Source: Ideonella sp. WA131b
GTDB taxonomy: Bacteria > Pseudomonadota > Gammaproteobacteria > Burkholderiales > Burkholderiaceae_C
Direction of reading: 5' to 3'
Assembly: GCA_023657425.1 (NCBI GenBank)
Contig: JAGTJW010000001.1
Coordinates: 1,612,001 to 1,676,000 of the forward strand
Length of the DNA: 64,000 nt
Positions 1 to 8,286 of this stretch are shown here, one piece after another (position 1 is the first letter of the stretch; every line of letters starts with the position of its first letter). Below the pieces are notes generated by a model. It was not told where the DNA came from. It saw only the letters and a list, made by a program, of their open reading frames with translations, and did not search any database. The translations under genes were made by a program, and so were the position numbers.

Positions 1-87
1 AGGTCCGCGTTTGCCAGCGGCCCAGGCGCGCGCCGGACGCGGGCGGTCCCGTGGCGGGGCGGGGCGCTTGCCGCAGAATGCCCGGCC

Positions 88-978
88 ATGGATCGGTCCC
101 CCAGGCTGCTTGAGGCGACGCGTTCGCGCACGGCCGCGGTGCATCGGGGCGCTTCGATCAAGACCGCGGCGCCCGCGCCGCTGCGCACGCTGCCTGCCGG
201 CGCCTGGCGCGGCATCGTCGGCCTGCTCACCGACATCGACGACACGCTCACCCGCGATGGCCACATCGAGCCGGCGGCCCTGCAGGCGCTGCAGGCGCTG
301 CACGAGGCCGGCGTGCCGGTGCTGGCCGTCACGGGCCGGCCGGTGGGCTGGTGCCGCGAGCACACCGGCGCCTGGCCGCTGACGGCGGTGGTGGCCGAAA
401 ACGGCGCCGTGGCGCTGTGGCGGCAGGCCGCGGGCGGCCCGCTCCGCACCGAGTACCTGCAGGACACGGCCACGCGCGGGCGCAACGCCCGCCGCCTGGC
501 GGCGGTGGCGGCGCGCATCGTTGCCGAGGTGCCCGGGGCGAGCCTGGCGCGCGACAGCGCCGGTCGCGAGACCGACATCGCCATCGACCACGCCGAGTTC
601 GCGCGGCTCGACGCGCCCGGCATCGCCCAGGTCGTGGCGCTGATGCGCGCCGAAGGCCTGCAGGTCAGTGTCAGCTCCATCCACGTCAACGGCTGGATCG
701 GCACGCACGACAAGGCCCGCGGCGCCGACTGGATGCTGGGCCGCCTGTTCGGCCAGAGCCTGGCGCAGGACGCCGCGCGCTGGGTGTTCGTGGGCGACTC
801 GCCCAACGACGAGGCCCTGTTCGCGCGCGTGCCGCACTCGGTGGGCGTGGCCAACCTGATGCCCGGCCTGGCAACACTGCGCCACGTGCCGGCCTGGCAC
901 ACCGAGGGCGAGCGCGGCGCCGGCTTTGCCGAGGTGGCCACCCTGCTGCGGGCCCACCGCGCCGGAGCGGGGCCGTGA
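88..978 (+). CDS. HAD-IIB family sugar-phosphatase-like hydrolase
   Basis: Cytosolic phosphohydrolase of the HAD superfamily, cap class IIB (the group that includes mannosyl-3-phosphoglycerate and sucrose-phosphate phosphatases). The aspartate nucleophile motif TDIDDTLTRDG lies near residues 47-58, a motif II-like stretch AVTGRP near residue 80, and the metal-binding motif GDSPNDEALF near residue 236. The length of 296 aa fits the family. The first about 40 residues are poorly conserved-looking, so translation could begin further in than the ATG used. The stop overlaps the GTG of the next gene (GTGA). The substrate cannot be read from the sequence; a link to the downstream transporter protein is inference from coupling only. 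Confidence 0.85.
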   Translation: MDRSPRLLEATRSRTAAVHRGASIKTAAPAPLRTLPAGAWRGIVGLLTDIDDTLTRDGHIEPAALQALQALHEAGVPVLAVTGRPVGWCREHTGAWPLTAVVAENGAVALWRQAAGGPLRTEYLQDTATRGRNARRLAAVAARIVAEVPGASLARDSAGRETDIAIDHAEFARLDAPGIAQVVALMRAEGLQVSVSSIHVNGWIGTHDKARGADWMLGRLFGQSLAQDAARWVFVGDSPNDEALFARVPHSVGVANLMPGLATLRHVPAWHTEGERGAGFAEVATLLRAHRAGAGP

Positions 979-2807
979 GCGCCGCCGCGCACGACCCCCG
1001 CCGCCGCGGCCTGCTGCAGGCCGCCGCCGCGCTGGCGCTGCCCGCCGCCGTGGGGGCGCAGCCCGCGGCCCCGGCGCCCAAGGTGCTGCGCCTGGCCAGC
1101 GAGAGCGAAACCGGCTTCGACCCCGCCCGCGTGGGCGATGCGCGCTCGCTGCGCATCACCAGCCACATCTTCGAGACGCTGGTGGAGTTCGACCCGCTGG
1201 CCCGCCCCGTGAAGCTGCGCCCGCGCACCGCGCTGGCCCTGCCCGAGCCCAGCGCCGACTTCCGCAGCTGGACGGTGCGCCTCAAGCCCGGCATCCACTT
1301 CACGCCCGACCCGGCCTTTGCCGCCACCACGGGCGGCGCCCCGCGCGAGCTGGTGGCCGCCGATGTGGCCTACAGCCTCAGGCGTCTGGCCGACCCGGCC
1401 ACGCGCAGCCCCGGCTGGAGCGCGGCCGAGCAGGTGGGCATCGCCGGCCTGGCCGCGCTGCGCCGCGAGGCCATCGAGCGCAAGCAGCCTTTCGATTACG
1501 ACCGCCCGATCCCGGGCCTGCAGGTGCTGGACCGCCACACGCTGCGCCTTGAGCTCGACGCCGGCCGGCCGCGGATTGCCCAGTGGCTGGCCAGCGCCGC
1601 CACGGCCACCGTGGCGCGCGAGGTCATCGAGGCCCATGGCGAGCTCAGCATGCAGCACCCGGTGGGCACGGGCCCGTTCCGGCTGGCCGAGTGGCGGCGC
1701 GCCTCGCGCATCGTGCTCGAGCGCAACCCGCAGTACCGCCGGGTGCTGTACGACGCCGAGCCGGCGGCCGACGATCTCGAAGGCCAGGCCATCCTGGCGC
1801 GCCTGAAGGGCCGCCGCGTGCCCATGGTGGACCGCGTCGAGATCGACGTCATCGACGAGAAGCAGCCGATGTGGCTGGCCTTCCTGAACGGCGACCACGA
1901 CTGGGTCGAACTGCCCGACGGCTTCCTGCCGGTGGCCCTGCCCGGCGGCCGGCTGGCGCCCAACCTGCGCCGCCGCGGCATCCGCGCCGAATCCGCCGTG
2001 CTGCCCAGCACCTACTACACGATGTTCAACATGGCGCATCCGCTGGTGGGCGGCTACACGCCCGAGCGCGTGGCGCTGCGCCGCGCCATCGCGCTGGCCA
2101 TCGACGTGCCGCGCGAGGTGGAGCTGCTGCGCCACGGCTCGGCCGTGGTGGCGCAGTCGCCGGTGGCGGTGCACCTGAGCGGCTACCACCCCGGCTGGAA
2201 GAGCGAGATGAGCGACTACAGCCCGGCCCGGGCGCGCGCGCTGCTCGAGGTCTACGGCTGGCGCGACCGCGACGGCGACGGCTGGCGCGAGACCCCCGAA
2301 GGCCAGCGCTTCGTGCTGGAGATGGCCACCCAGCCGGCGCAGGAAATGCGCCGCTACGACGAGCTGATGAAGCGCGACATGACGGCCATCGGCCTGCGCA
2401 TCCGCTTCCAGACGGCGCAGTGGCCCGAGCAGTACAAGGCCGCCCGCGCCGGCAAGCTGATGCTGTGGAGCGTGAGCGGCCGGGCCGCCGCGCCCGACGG
2501 CATCGAGGGCCTGCTGCGCTACGAAGGCAAGGCCGCGGGCGGCATCAACCTGGCGCGTTTCGACCTGCCCGAGATGAACGCCACGCTGGCACGGCTGCAG
2601 GCCCTGCCCGACGGCCCCGAGCGCGAGGCCCTGTTCGACCACGCCAAGCGGCTGAGCGTGGCCTGGATGCCCTACAAGCTGCGCACCCACCTGGCGGCCA
2701 CGGCGCTGCTGCAGCCCTGGCTGGTGGGCTACCGCCGGCCGCTGTTCTGGAACAACTGGTTCGAGTCGGTCGACATCGAGCCGCACCGCAGGCCCGAGCC
2801 CTCATGA
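975..2807 (+). CDS. ABC transporter substrate-binding protein, family 5 (oligopeptide type)
   Basis: Periplasmic solute-binding protein of the DppA/OppA class, 610 aa. I start it at the GTG that overlaps the previous stop (GTGA) because the next residues form a twin-arginine-like leader (RRRGLLQ then an alanine-rich hydrophobic stretch ending AVGAQ). The body shows the family pattern: an ETLVEFD entry near residue 67, a FTPDPAF...VAADVAYSLRR region, a VGTGPFRLAEW segment near residue 228, and a C-terminal WNNWFE. No permease or ATPase gene lies nearby, so it must work with components encoded elsewhere. It overlaps the downstream peptidase gene by ATGA, consistent with a role in peptide or muropeptide recovery (inference). 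Confidence 0.9.
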   Translation: MSAAAHDPRRRGLLQAAAALALPAAVGAQPAAPAPKVLRLASESETGFDPARVGDARSLRITSHIFETLVEFDPLARPVKLRPRTALALPEPSADFRSWTVRLKPGIHFTPDPAFAATTGGAPRELVAADVAYSLRRLADPATRSPGWSAAEQVGIAGLAALRREAIERKQPFDYDRPIPGLQVLDRHTLRLELDAGRPRIAQWLASAATATVAREVIEAHGELSMQHPVGTGPFRLAEWRRASRIVLERNPQYRRVLYDAEPAADDLEGQAILARLKGRRVPMVDRVEIDVIDEKQPMWLAFLNGDHDWVELPDGFLPVALPGGRLAPNLRRRGIRAESAVLPSTYYTMFNMAHPLVGGYTPERVALRRAIALAIDVPREVELLRHGSAVVAQSPVAVHLSGYHPGWKSEMSDYSPARARALLEVYGWRDRDGDGWRETPEGQRFVLEMATQPAQEMRRYDELMKRDMTAIGLRIRFQTAQWPEQYKAARAGKLMLWSVSGRAAAPDGIEGLLRYEGKAAGGINLARFDLPEMNATLARLQALPDGPEREALFDHAKRLSVAWMPYKLRTHLAATALLQPWLVGYRRPLFWNNWFESVDIEPHRRPEPS

Positions 2808-3736
2808 CACGACCCCTGCTGCGCCCGCCGCGCCTGCGCGACGGCGACACCCTCGGCTTCGTCAACCCCAGCGGTGCGCTGCACGAGGACGAGGCCTATG
2901 AGCGCGCCCACGCGTCGCTGCGCGCCCTGGGCCTGAACACGCGCGAGGCGCCCAACCTGCGGGCGCGCTGCGGCCACATGGCCGGCACGCCGCAGCAGCG
3001 CGCCGACGACCTGCACGCGATGTTCTCAGCGCCCGACATCGCCGGCATCCTGGCCGTCACCGGCGGCAGCGGCGCCAACCGCGTGCTGCCGCTGCTGGAC
3101 ATGGGCCTCATCGCGCGCCACCCCAAGCTGCTCGGCGGCTACTCCGACATCACGGCGCTGATCACGGCCGTGCACCGGGCCACGGGGCTCGTCGCCTTGC
3201 ATTCGCCGCTGGCCCGCTCGGACTGGTCCGCCTTCTCGGTGCAGCACTTCCGCGCCGTGGCCATGGCCGCCGAGGCGCCGCTGCTGCGCAACCCGCCTGA
3301 GCGCCCGCCGCGCCCGCTGCGCGGCGGCGTGGCGCGCGGGCCGCTGCAGGGCGGCAACCTGGCGGTGCTCACCTCGCTGGCCGGCACGCCGCACTTCCCC
3401 GACCTCACCGGCGCGATCCTGTTCCTGGAAGACGTGAACGAGTACCTCTACCGCGTCGACCGCATGTTCACCACCCTGGCGCTCGGCGGCCACCTGGCGC
3501 GTGTGGCCGGTGTCGTGCTGGGGGGGTTCACGAACTGCAAGCCCAGTGAGGGCAGCTACGGCACGCTGACGCTCGACGAGATCCTGGCCGACCACCTCGG
3601 GGCCTTGGGCGTGCCGGTGCTGCGCAACGCCGCCTTCGGCCACATCGGCACCCAGTGGACATTGCCGCTGGGCGTGCCGGCGGAGCTGGATGCCGACGCC
3701 GGCACGCTGCGGCTGCTGGCGCCCGCGGTGGCCTGA
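2804..3736 (+). CDS. S66 family LD-carboxypeptidase (LdcA/MccF-like)
   Basis: Serine peptidase of family S66, which cleaves the terminal D-Ala from the L,D bond of murein tetrapeptides or, in MccF relatives, microcin-like nucleotide peptides. Visible motifs: TGGSGANRVLPLLD near residue 85, the nucleophile elbow GGYSDITAL near residue 108, the glutamate region FLEDVNEYLYRVDRM near residue 207, and the histidine region GHIGTQWTLPLG near residue 281. Its 310 aa are normal for LdcA. The ATG overlaps the preceding stop, so it is coupled to the peptide-binding protein, which makes murein peptide recycling a reasonable role. It has no signal peptide and is likely cytoplasmic. Confidence 0.9.
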   Translation: MTRPLLRPPRLRDGDTLGFVNPSGALHEDEAYERAHASLRALGLNTREAPNLRARCGHMAGTPQQRADDLHAMFSAPDIAGILAVTGGSGANRVLPLLDMGLIARHPKLLGGYSDITALITAVHRATGLVALHSPLARSDWSAFSVQHFRAVAMAAEAPLLRNPPERPPRPLRGGVARGPLQGGNLAVLTSLAGTPHFPDLTGAILFLEDVNEYLYRVDRMFTTLALGGHLARVAGVVLGGFTNCKPSEGSYGTLTLDEILADHLGALGVPVLRNAAFGHIGTQWTLPLGVPAELDADAGTLRLLAPAVA

Positions 3737-3759
3737 CACCCTGCGCAAAGGAGCCCCCG

Positions 3760-3837
3760 ATGCCAGACCTTGCGGCCGTGTACATCACCCGGGCCGGTGA
3801 TGCCCCCTGCATGGCGCAGGGCTGGGCCTTGGCCTGA
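3760..3837 (+). CDS. possible 25-aa leader peptide / small ORF
   Basis: A 25-codon reading frame with a textbook ribosome binding site (AAAGGAG, 7 nt before the ATG) that ends TGA at 3835-3837; the A of that stop begins the ATG of the next gene (TGATG). The strong site belongs to this short frame, while the PH-domain gene itself has little SD of its own at 3837 or at an alternative ATG at 3849. It may serve mainly to deliver ribosomes to the next gene. I recognise no family, and the peptide has no obvious membrane segment. Confidence 0.4.
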   Translation: MPDLAAVYITRAGDAPCMAQGWALA

Positions 3838-4361
3838 TGCTTCGCCCGATGCAAGACATCAACCTGGCCGAAGGCCGGCCGCACCCGAAGCTGGCCCGGC
3901 TGTGGCAGCTGCAGGCGCTGCTGTCGGGCCTGGCCGCGGGCGCGATGGCGGCCCTGCTGATCGCGGTGTTCATCGGCGCGCGGGCGGGCTGGGGTGGGCC
4001 GGTCCTCGCGGGCCTGGCCGTCGCCGTTGCCGTGTCGCTGCCGCTGCTGTGGCGCGCCCGGGTGGCGGCGCAGGTCTACCGCTGGCAGCGCCAGCCCGGC
4101 GAGGGCGTGGTGGTCTGCAAAGGCGCCTGGTGGCAGAGCGAGGTCTGGATTCCCCTGACGCGGCTGCAGCACCTGGACATCCAGCGCAACCCGCTGGAGC
4201 GCTGGCTGGGGCTGGCCACGCTGGAGCTCTACACCGCCGGCTCCCGCGCCTACGAGACGCGGCTGCCCGGGCTGGAGCCGCCGCAGGCGCAGGCGCTGCG
4301 CGACGCGCTGCTGGCCGAACTGCAGGCCCGGACCACGCCCGCCGAGGACCGCGCGGCGTGA
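3837..4361 (+). CDS. bacterial PH-domain (YdbS-like) membrane protein
   Basis: A 174-aa protein of the YdbS/bPH2 type. Two hydrophobic segments (about residues 30-50 and 55-75) are followed by a bPH2 domain with the typical KGAWWQSEVWIPLTRLQHLD and YTAGS pattern. YdbS and YdbT proteins are usually encoded as a pair, as here: the stop overlaps the GTG of the YdbT-like gene. In Bacillus the pair affects envelope stress and bacteriocin resistance; the role in this organism is not shown by sequence. The start could instead be the in-frame ATG at 3849. Confidence 0.8.
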   Translation: MLRPMQDINLAEGRPHPKLARLWQLQALLSGLAAGAMAALLIAVFIGARAGWGGPVLAGLAVAVAVSLPLLWRARVAAQVYRWQRQPGEGVVVCKGAWWQSEVWIPLTRLQHLDIQRNPLERWLGLATLELYTAGSRAYETRLPGLEPPQAQALRDALLAELQARTTPAEDRAA

Positions 4362-5944
4362 GCAGCGTGTTGCCGGCGCAGCGGCTGCACGGCTGGTCGT
4401 GGTTGTTTCACGCCGCCAGGGTGCTCAAGGAAGTCGCTCTGCCCTTGCTGATCCTCGTGCTGCTCAAGCGCGAGGACGCCCTGCTGTCCCTGGGCCTGGC
4501 CGGCACGGCCGCGGCGCTGGCCTGTGCCTACGGCTGGCTGCGCGCGCGCAGCGTGCGCTACGAGCTGCTGGCCGAGGAGATCGTCATCCGCGAGGGCCTC
4601 TTCGCGCAGGAGCTGCGCCACGTGCCCTTTGGCCGCATCCAGTCGGTGAGCGAGCGCCGCGGGCTGCTGCACCGCGCGCTCGGTGTCACCGAGCTCGTGC
4701 TGGAGTCCGGCTCGGGCGGTCGCCCCGAGGCGGTGATGCGGGTGCTCGACTCGCGAAGCGCTGCGCAGCTGGCCGAGGCCTTGCGGCTGCACCGTGCCGG
4801 CCGCGCCGAGCCGGCCCCCGCCGTCGCGGCGGGCCCGGTGGCCGCGGCCGGCGGGCCGGGTGCAGGCGCCGCGGCTGCCGCCGGGTCGGCGCCCACCGTG
4901 CTGCTGGCCGTGCCGACGGTCGAGCTCGTCAAGCTCGGGCTGATCTCCAACCGCGGCTTCCTGGTGGTGGCGGCGGTCGTGGGCGTGCTCTCGCAGAACA
5001 CCGAGCTCCTGCAACGGGTGCCCGGTGCGGACCGCCTGGCCGAGAGCCTCGAAGCCCGCATCAACCAGGTGGCGGGCATCGGCATGGCCGAGCTGGTGGC
5101 CGGGCTGCTGGCGCTGCTGGTGCTGGCTGCCGTCACCGTGCGCGTCCTGTCCATCGGTCACGCCCTCGTCACCCAGCACGGCTACACGCTCACGCGCAGC
5201 GGCGACCGGCTGCGCGTGCAGCGCGGTCTGCTGACCCGCACCGACGTGAGCGGGCGCCTCGGCGCCATCCAGCGCCTGGTGCTGGAGCGCACGCTGCTGC
5301 ACCGGCTCTTCGGCCGCTGCAGCCTGCGCGCCGATCTGCCCGCCAGCCTCGTCGCGTCGGGCGTCGCCCTTCCAAAGCTGGACCACCTGGCGCCCATTGC
5401 GTCCGTCGAGCAGGCCGACGCGCTCATCCGGACCTGCCTGCCCGGGGTCGATCTGCAGGCGCTGGCGTGGCGGCCCTTGCACCCCGGCGCCGCCTGGCGG
5501 CGCTGGCAGCGCACGCTGCGGTGGCTGCTGCCGCTGCTGGCCGCGGGCACGCTGCTGGCGTGGGGGCTGCCGGGGCTGCCCGCGGATGCCGGGCCGGTGG
5601 TGCTCGGCCTGTCGGCCGTGCTGCTGGGCGCCAGCGCCTGGCACGCCCGCCGCTGGGCCGCCGGGGCGGCTTACGCGCAAGGCCCCGGGGTCCTGGTGTG
5701 GCGCAGCGGCGTGTTCACCCGCCGCTGGGTGCTGCTGCCCGAGGGCCGCTGCCAGGCCGTGCTGCTGCGGCGCTCGCCGGCCGACCGCCGCGCCGGGACG
5801 GCCCGGCTGTGCACCGACGCGCAGTCGGTCGGCCTCGTGCTGGCCCTGGACATCCCCTGGCTGGCCGAGGCGGATGCGGTCGCGCTCCAGGCGCGGCTGT
5901 GGCAGGCCAGCCTTGCGCTCAGCCACCCCCGGGCGGCAGCCTGA
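4358..5944 (+). CDS. bacterial PH-domain (YdbT-like) membrane protein, multiple bPH2 domains
   Basis: A 528-aa membrane protein started at the GTG overlapping the YdbS-like stop (GTGA). It has repeated hydrophobic segments, each followed by a bPH2 domain. The repeats are visible as LLAEEIVIREGLFAQELRHV plus FGRIQSVSERRGLLHRALGV (residues about 70-110), then LTRSGDRLRVQRGLL plus IQRLVLERTLLHRLFG (about 280-320), then a third region near VLVWRSGVFTRRWVLLPEGR. A low-complexity Ala/Gly/Pro linker lies near residues 150-185. Its 3' end overlaps the convergent ycaQ-like gene by 26 bp. Confidence 0.82.
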   Translation: MSSVLPAQRLHGWSWLFHAARVLKEVALPLLILVLLKREDALLSLGLAGTAAALACAYGWLRARSVRYELLAEEIVIREGLFAQELRHVPFGRIQSVSERRGLLHRALGVTELVLESGSGGRPEAVMRVLDSRSAAQLAEALRLHRAGRAEPAPAVAAGPVAAAGGPGAGAAAAAGSAPTVLLAVPTVELVKLGLISNRGFLVVAAVVGVLSQNTELLQRVPGADRLAESLEARINQVAGIGMAELVAGLLALLVLAAVTVRVLSIGHALVTQHGYTLTRSGDRLRVQRGLLTRTDVSGRLGAIQRLVLERTLLHRLFGRCSLRADLPASLVASGVALPKLDHLAPIASVEQADALIRTCLPGVDLQALAWRPLHPGAAWRRWQRTLRWLLPLLAAGTLLAWGLPGLPADAGPVVLGLSAVLLGASAWHARRWAAGAAYAQGPGVLVWRSGVFTRRWVLLPEGRCQAVLLRRSPADRRAGTARLCTDAQSVGLVLALDIPWLAEADAVALQARLWQASLALSHPRAAA

Positions 5945-7040
5945 GAAAGCCCTCCAGCCGCAGCCGCTCGGCGGCCAGCGCCGCCTTGAAGCCGGCCTCG
6001 CGCGGCGCCCGGCCGCTCACGTAGCCGGGCTCCACGTGCAGGCGGCCGTCGGCCACGGCCGCGTTGGCCCAGCCGATGACCTGCCCACGCCACAGCAGCG
6101 GCAGCGCGTAGTAGCCGCGCTGCCGCCGCGCGGCGGGCGTGTAGGCCTCGAAGCGGTAGGCCCAGCCCCACAACTGCTCGAAGCGCGCGCGGTCCCACAC
6201 CACGGGGTCAAAGGGTGCCAGCAGGCGCAGCGTGTCGTCGTCATCCACCGCGGCGTGGCGGCGGCTGGCCGGGTTCTCACCCGCGGGCCAATACCAGGTG
6301 AGGCCTCCCACCGTGGCGCTGGGCAGCCGGGCCCGGGTGCGCGCCAGCAGCGCGTTCATGCGCGACGTCCACTGCGGCGCGCCGTAGCGGATGCGGCGCA
6401 GCAGCATCGACAGCGACGCCGCCGGCAGCGGCGCGTACAGATTCAGCACCACGTCGGCCAGGCGGTCGAGCGCCGCATCGGGGTCGGCCACCGGCTCGGG
6501 CGCGGGCCGCGCCGCGTACAGGCGCACGCCGCCTTCGCGGGCCGCGGTGCGCACGAGGCCGCGGTAGTGCATGCCGTCGAGCAGCTGCGTGCTGGCGCGG
6601 CTGGCGCCGCCGAACCAGTTTTTCGTCCGGCCGTGGTCGAAGGCGGCGTCCACCTCGCGCGGGTGCACCACGCCGCGCTCGCGCACGAACGCCAGCACCG
6701 CCTGCGCCTGCGCCCAGCGTGCTTTGGGCCACACGGTCTGCGGCGTGCGCGGGTGCATCAGTGCCGCCAGCTCGCGCGGCAGGAAGCCGTAGTTGACAAA
6801 GAAGTCCTCCTCCAGCGGCAGCGATGCGTAGCGCGCCTCCAGATCACCGGCGCGGTAGCCGCTGACGCGGTGGCGCAGCGTCAGGTCTTGTGCCCGCGCG
6901 GGCGCGCGGATGGGGTCGGCCTGCACGAAGCCGCTGCGCGCCAGCGCCTGCGCCAGCGAGCGCGCCGGCCGCAGGCTGCGCGCCACCGCATGGCGGCGCA
7001 GGTCGTCCAGCGTGATTGGCACGCCGCGGGCGCGGCTCAT
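5919..7040 (-). CDS. YcaQ-like winged-helix DNA glycosylase family protein
   Basis: Member of the HTH_42/YcaQ family, whose Escherichia coli member is a glycosylase that unhooks DNA interstrand crosslinks. Its 373 aa fit the family. Typical features are the start ITLDDLRRHAVA, the segment QADPIRAPARAQDLTLRHR, the tryptophan-rich WPKARWAQAQ region, and the core LLAPFDPVVWDRARFEQLWG followed by a YALPLLWRGQVIGWA strand. I could not confirm the catalytic QxQ motif by eye; the corresponding region reads differently, so activity is uncertain. Before the upstream IS insertions this gene began about 12 nt after the stop of the S66 gene, so the two were probably one operon that is now split. Confidence 0.82.
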   Translation of the reverse strand: MSRARGVPITLDDLRRHAVARSLRPARSLAQALARSGFVQADPIRAPARAQDLTLRHRVSGYRAGDLEARYASLPLEEDFFVNYGFLPRELAALMHPRTPQTVWPKARWAQAQAVLAFVRERGVVHPREVDAAFDHGRTKNWFGGASRASTQLLDGMHYRGLVRTAAREGGVRLYAARPAPEPVADPDAALDRLADVVLNLYAPLPAASLSMLLRRIRYGAPQWTSRMNALLARTRARLPSATVGGLTWYWPAGENPASRRHAAVDDDDTLRLLAPFDPVVWDRARFEQLWGWAYRFEAYTPAARRQRGYYALPLLWRGQVIGWANAAVADGRLHVEPGYVSGRAPREAGFKAALAAERLRLEGFLRLPPGGG

Positions 7041-7055
7041 GTCTGCACTCTCAGT

Positions 7056-8279
7056 GGGTGTAAACGAAATAATGACCTCGCGCGTTGTGTCTTGACGAGA
7101 CAAGCGCGCGAGGCATGGCATGAAGAGCAAGGCTGGAGACATCGACCGCAAGGGCAAGCCCGGACGCAAGCCGTTGCTGGGCGCCGAGCATGGGGAGGTG
7201 CTTCGTGCCATCGTCGCGGAGATGCCGCACGCGGCGTTGGCTGAAGTCACGGCGGAGTTGGCCCGGCGCTGCGGTGTGAAGGTCAACCCGGTTACGGTGC
7301 GCAAGGCGCTGCGCGAGGCTGGCGTCGTGCGACTGAAGCCGCTGCGGCGCTCCTCGGCCGAGCGGGGTGAGCAAGGACGTGGCGCGGGGCCGCGCACCGG
7401 CTACAACGCCATGCACCGGCGCAGCAGCAGCCCCGAGGGCCAGCACACCGATCTGACCGACGCCGAATGGGCGCTGGTGGCCGACCTGTTCGAGCGCGAT
7501 GGGCAGCCGGGCGTGCCGCCTCGCTATCCGCGCCGCGTTATGGTCAATGCCTGCTGCTACGTGGTGCGCACGGGCTGTCCCTGGCGGCTGGTGCCCAAGA
7601 CCTATGCGCCTTGGCAGGCGGTGTACATGTCCTTCAAGCGCTGGGCTGCGGCCAATACGTTCGAGGCCATGCACGAGCGGCTGCGCCAGCAGTGGCGCCG
7701 GCGCGAGGGCAAGTCCCCCGAACCTACGGCGGCCGTCATCGACTCGCAGAGCACGCGCAGCACGCCCCAGGGCGGCAACACGGGCTTCGACGCGGGCAAG
7801 AAGGTCAAGGGCCGCAAGCGCAACCTCGTGGTCGACTCGCTGGGCCTGCTGCTGGCGGTCACGATCACGGCCGCCAGCGTGCAGGACCGCGACACCGCCG
7901 CCGACGTGGTGGCCAAGGCCTATGCCAAGGCACCCACGATCAAGAAGCTCTACACCGACGCCGCATACGCCGGGCAGCGCGCAGCAGCCATCGAGAAGGC
8001 TCACGGCATCACCGTGGAAGTGGTGCGCCGCCCGGGCAACCGCGCCACCGGCACCTGGCGCGACGCCCAGCAGCCCTTGTGGCCCGAGGAATCCGCCAAG
8101 CCCTTCGTCGTGCAGCCCATGCGCTGGGTGGTCGAGCGCACCCACGCCTGGCTCGAGCGCGACCGCCGTCTCATCGCCCATCACGATCGCTCCGAATGGG
8201 CGCCGCTGGCCTGGGTCTGGCTCGCACAAGCGCGTATGCTCGCAACGAGACTGGCGAACTGAACATTTCGTTCACACCC
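7056..8279 (+). mobile_element. IS5-family insertion sequence, copy 1 of a tandem pair
   Basis: A 1224-bp element ending in imperfect inverted repeats (left GGGTGTAAACGAAAT, right the complement of GGGTGTGAACGAAAT). The 7-bp sequence TCTCAGT occurs at 7049-7055, 8280-8286 and 9511-9517, on the outer edges and between the two copies. It is either a 7-bp target duplication or a 3-bp TCA duplication whose neighbours match by chance. A hairpin (CCTCGCGCG at 7076-7084 with CGCGCGAGG at 7105-7113) lies just before the transposase ATG. I see no difference from copy 2, so the duplication is recent. Confidence 0.9.
7120..8262 (+). CDS. IS5-family transposase with extra N-terminal helix-turn-helix
   Basis: A 380-aa DDE transposase. 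Residues about 95-175 match the DUF4096 domain of IS5-family enzymes (LTDAEWALVADLF ... GCPWRLVPKTYAPWQAV). The catalytic acidic residues fall in VIDSQSTR, LYTDAAYAG and RWVVERTHAWLERDRRL. Residues about 10-75 form an additional winged-helix-like segment (TVRKALREAGVVRLKP) resembling the N-terminus of IS630 transposases and absent from ordinary IS5 enzymes of about 260-280 aa. The reading frame is intact, so it is probably active. Confidence 0.88.
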   Translation: MKSKAGDIDRKGKPGRKPLLGAEHGEVLRAIVAEMPHAALAEVTAELARRCGVKVNPVTVRKALREAGVVRLKPLRRSSAERGEQGRGAGPRTGYNAMHRRSSSPEGQHTDLTDAEWALVADLFERDGQPGVPPRYPRRVMVNACCYVVRTGCPWRLVPKTYAPWQAVYMSFKRWAAANTFEAMHERLRQQWRRREGKSPEPTAAVIDSQSTRSTPQGGNTGFDAGKKVKGRKRNLVVDSLGLLLAVTITAASVQDRDTAADVVAKAYAKAPTIKKLYTDAAYAGQRAAAIEKAHGITVEVVRRPGNRATGTWRDAQQPLWPEESAKPFVVQPMRWVVERTHAWLERDRRLIAHHDRSEWAPLAWVWLAQARMLATRLAN

Positions 8280-8286
8280 TCTCAGT
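8280..8286. repeat. shared junction repeat between tandem IS copies
   Basis: TCTCAGT is the only sequence separating the right end of IS copy 1 from the left end of copy 2; the same heptamer borders the pair on both outer sides (7049-7055, 9511-9517). The abutted ends form an inverted arrangement with a 7-bp spacer, like the junction of a tandem IS dimer. The outer copy at 9511-9517 contains the stop codon of the S66 gene. Confidence 0.8.

Noticed and set aside
1..87. Gene end at the left edge
   Set aside because: Too short to identify a coding frame; no motif seen.
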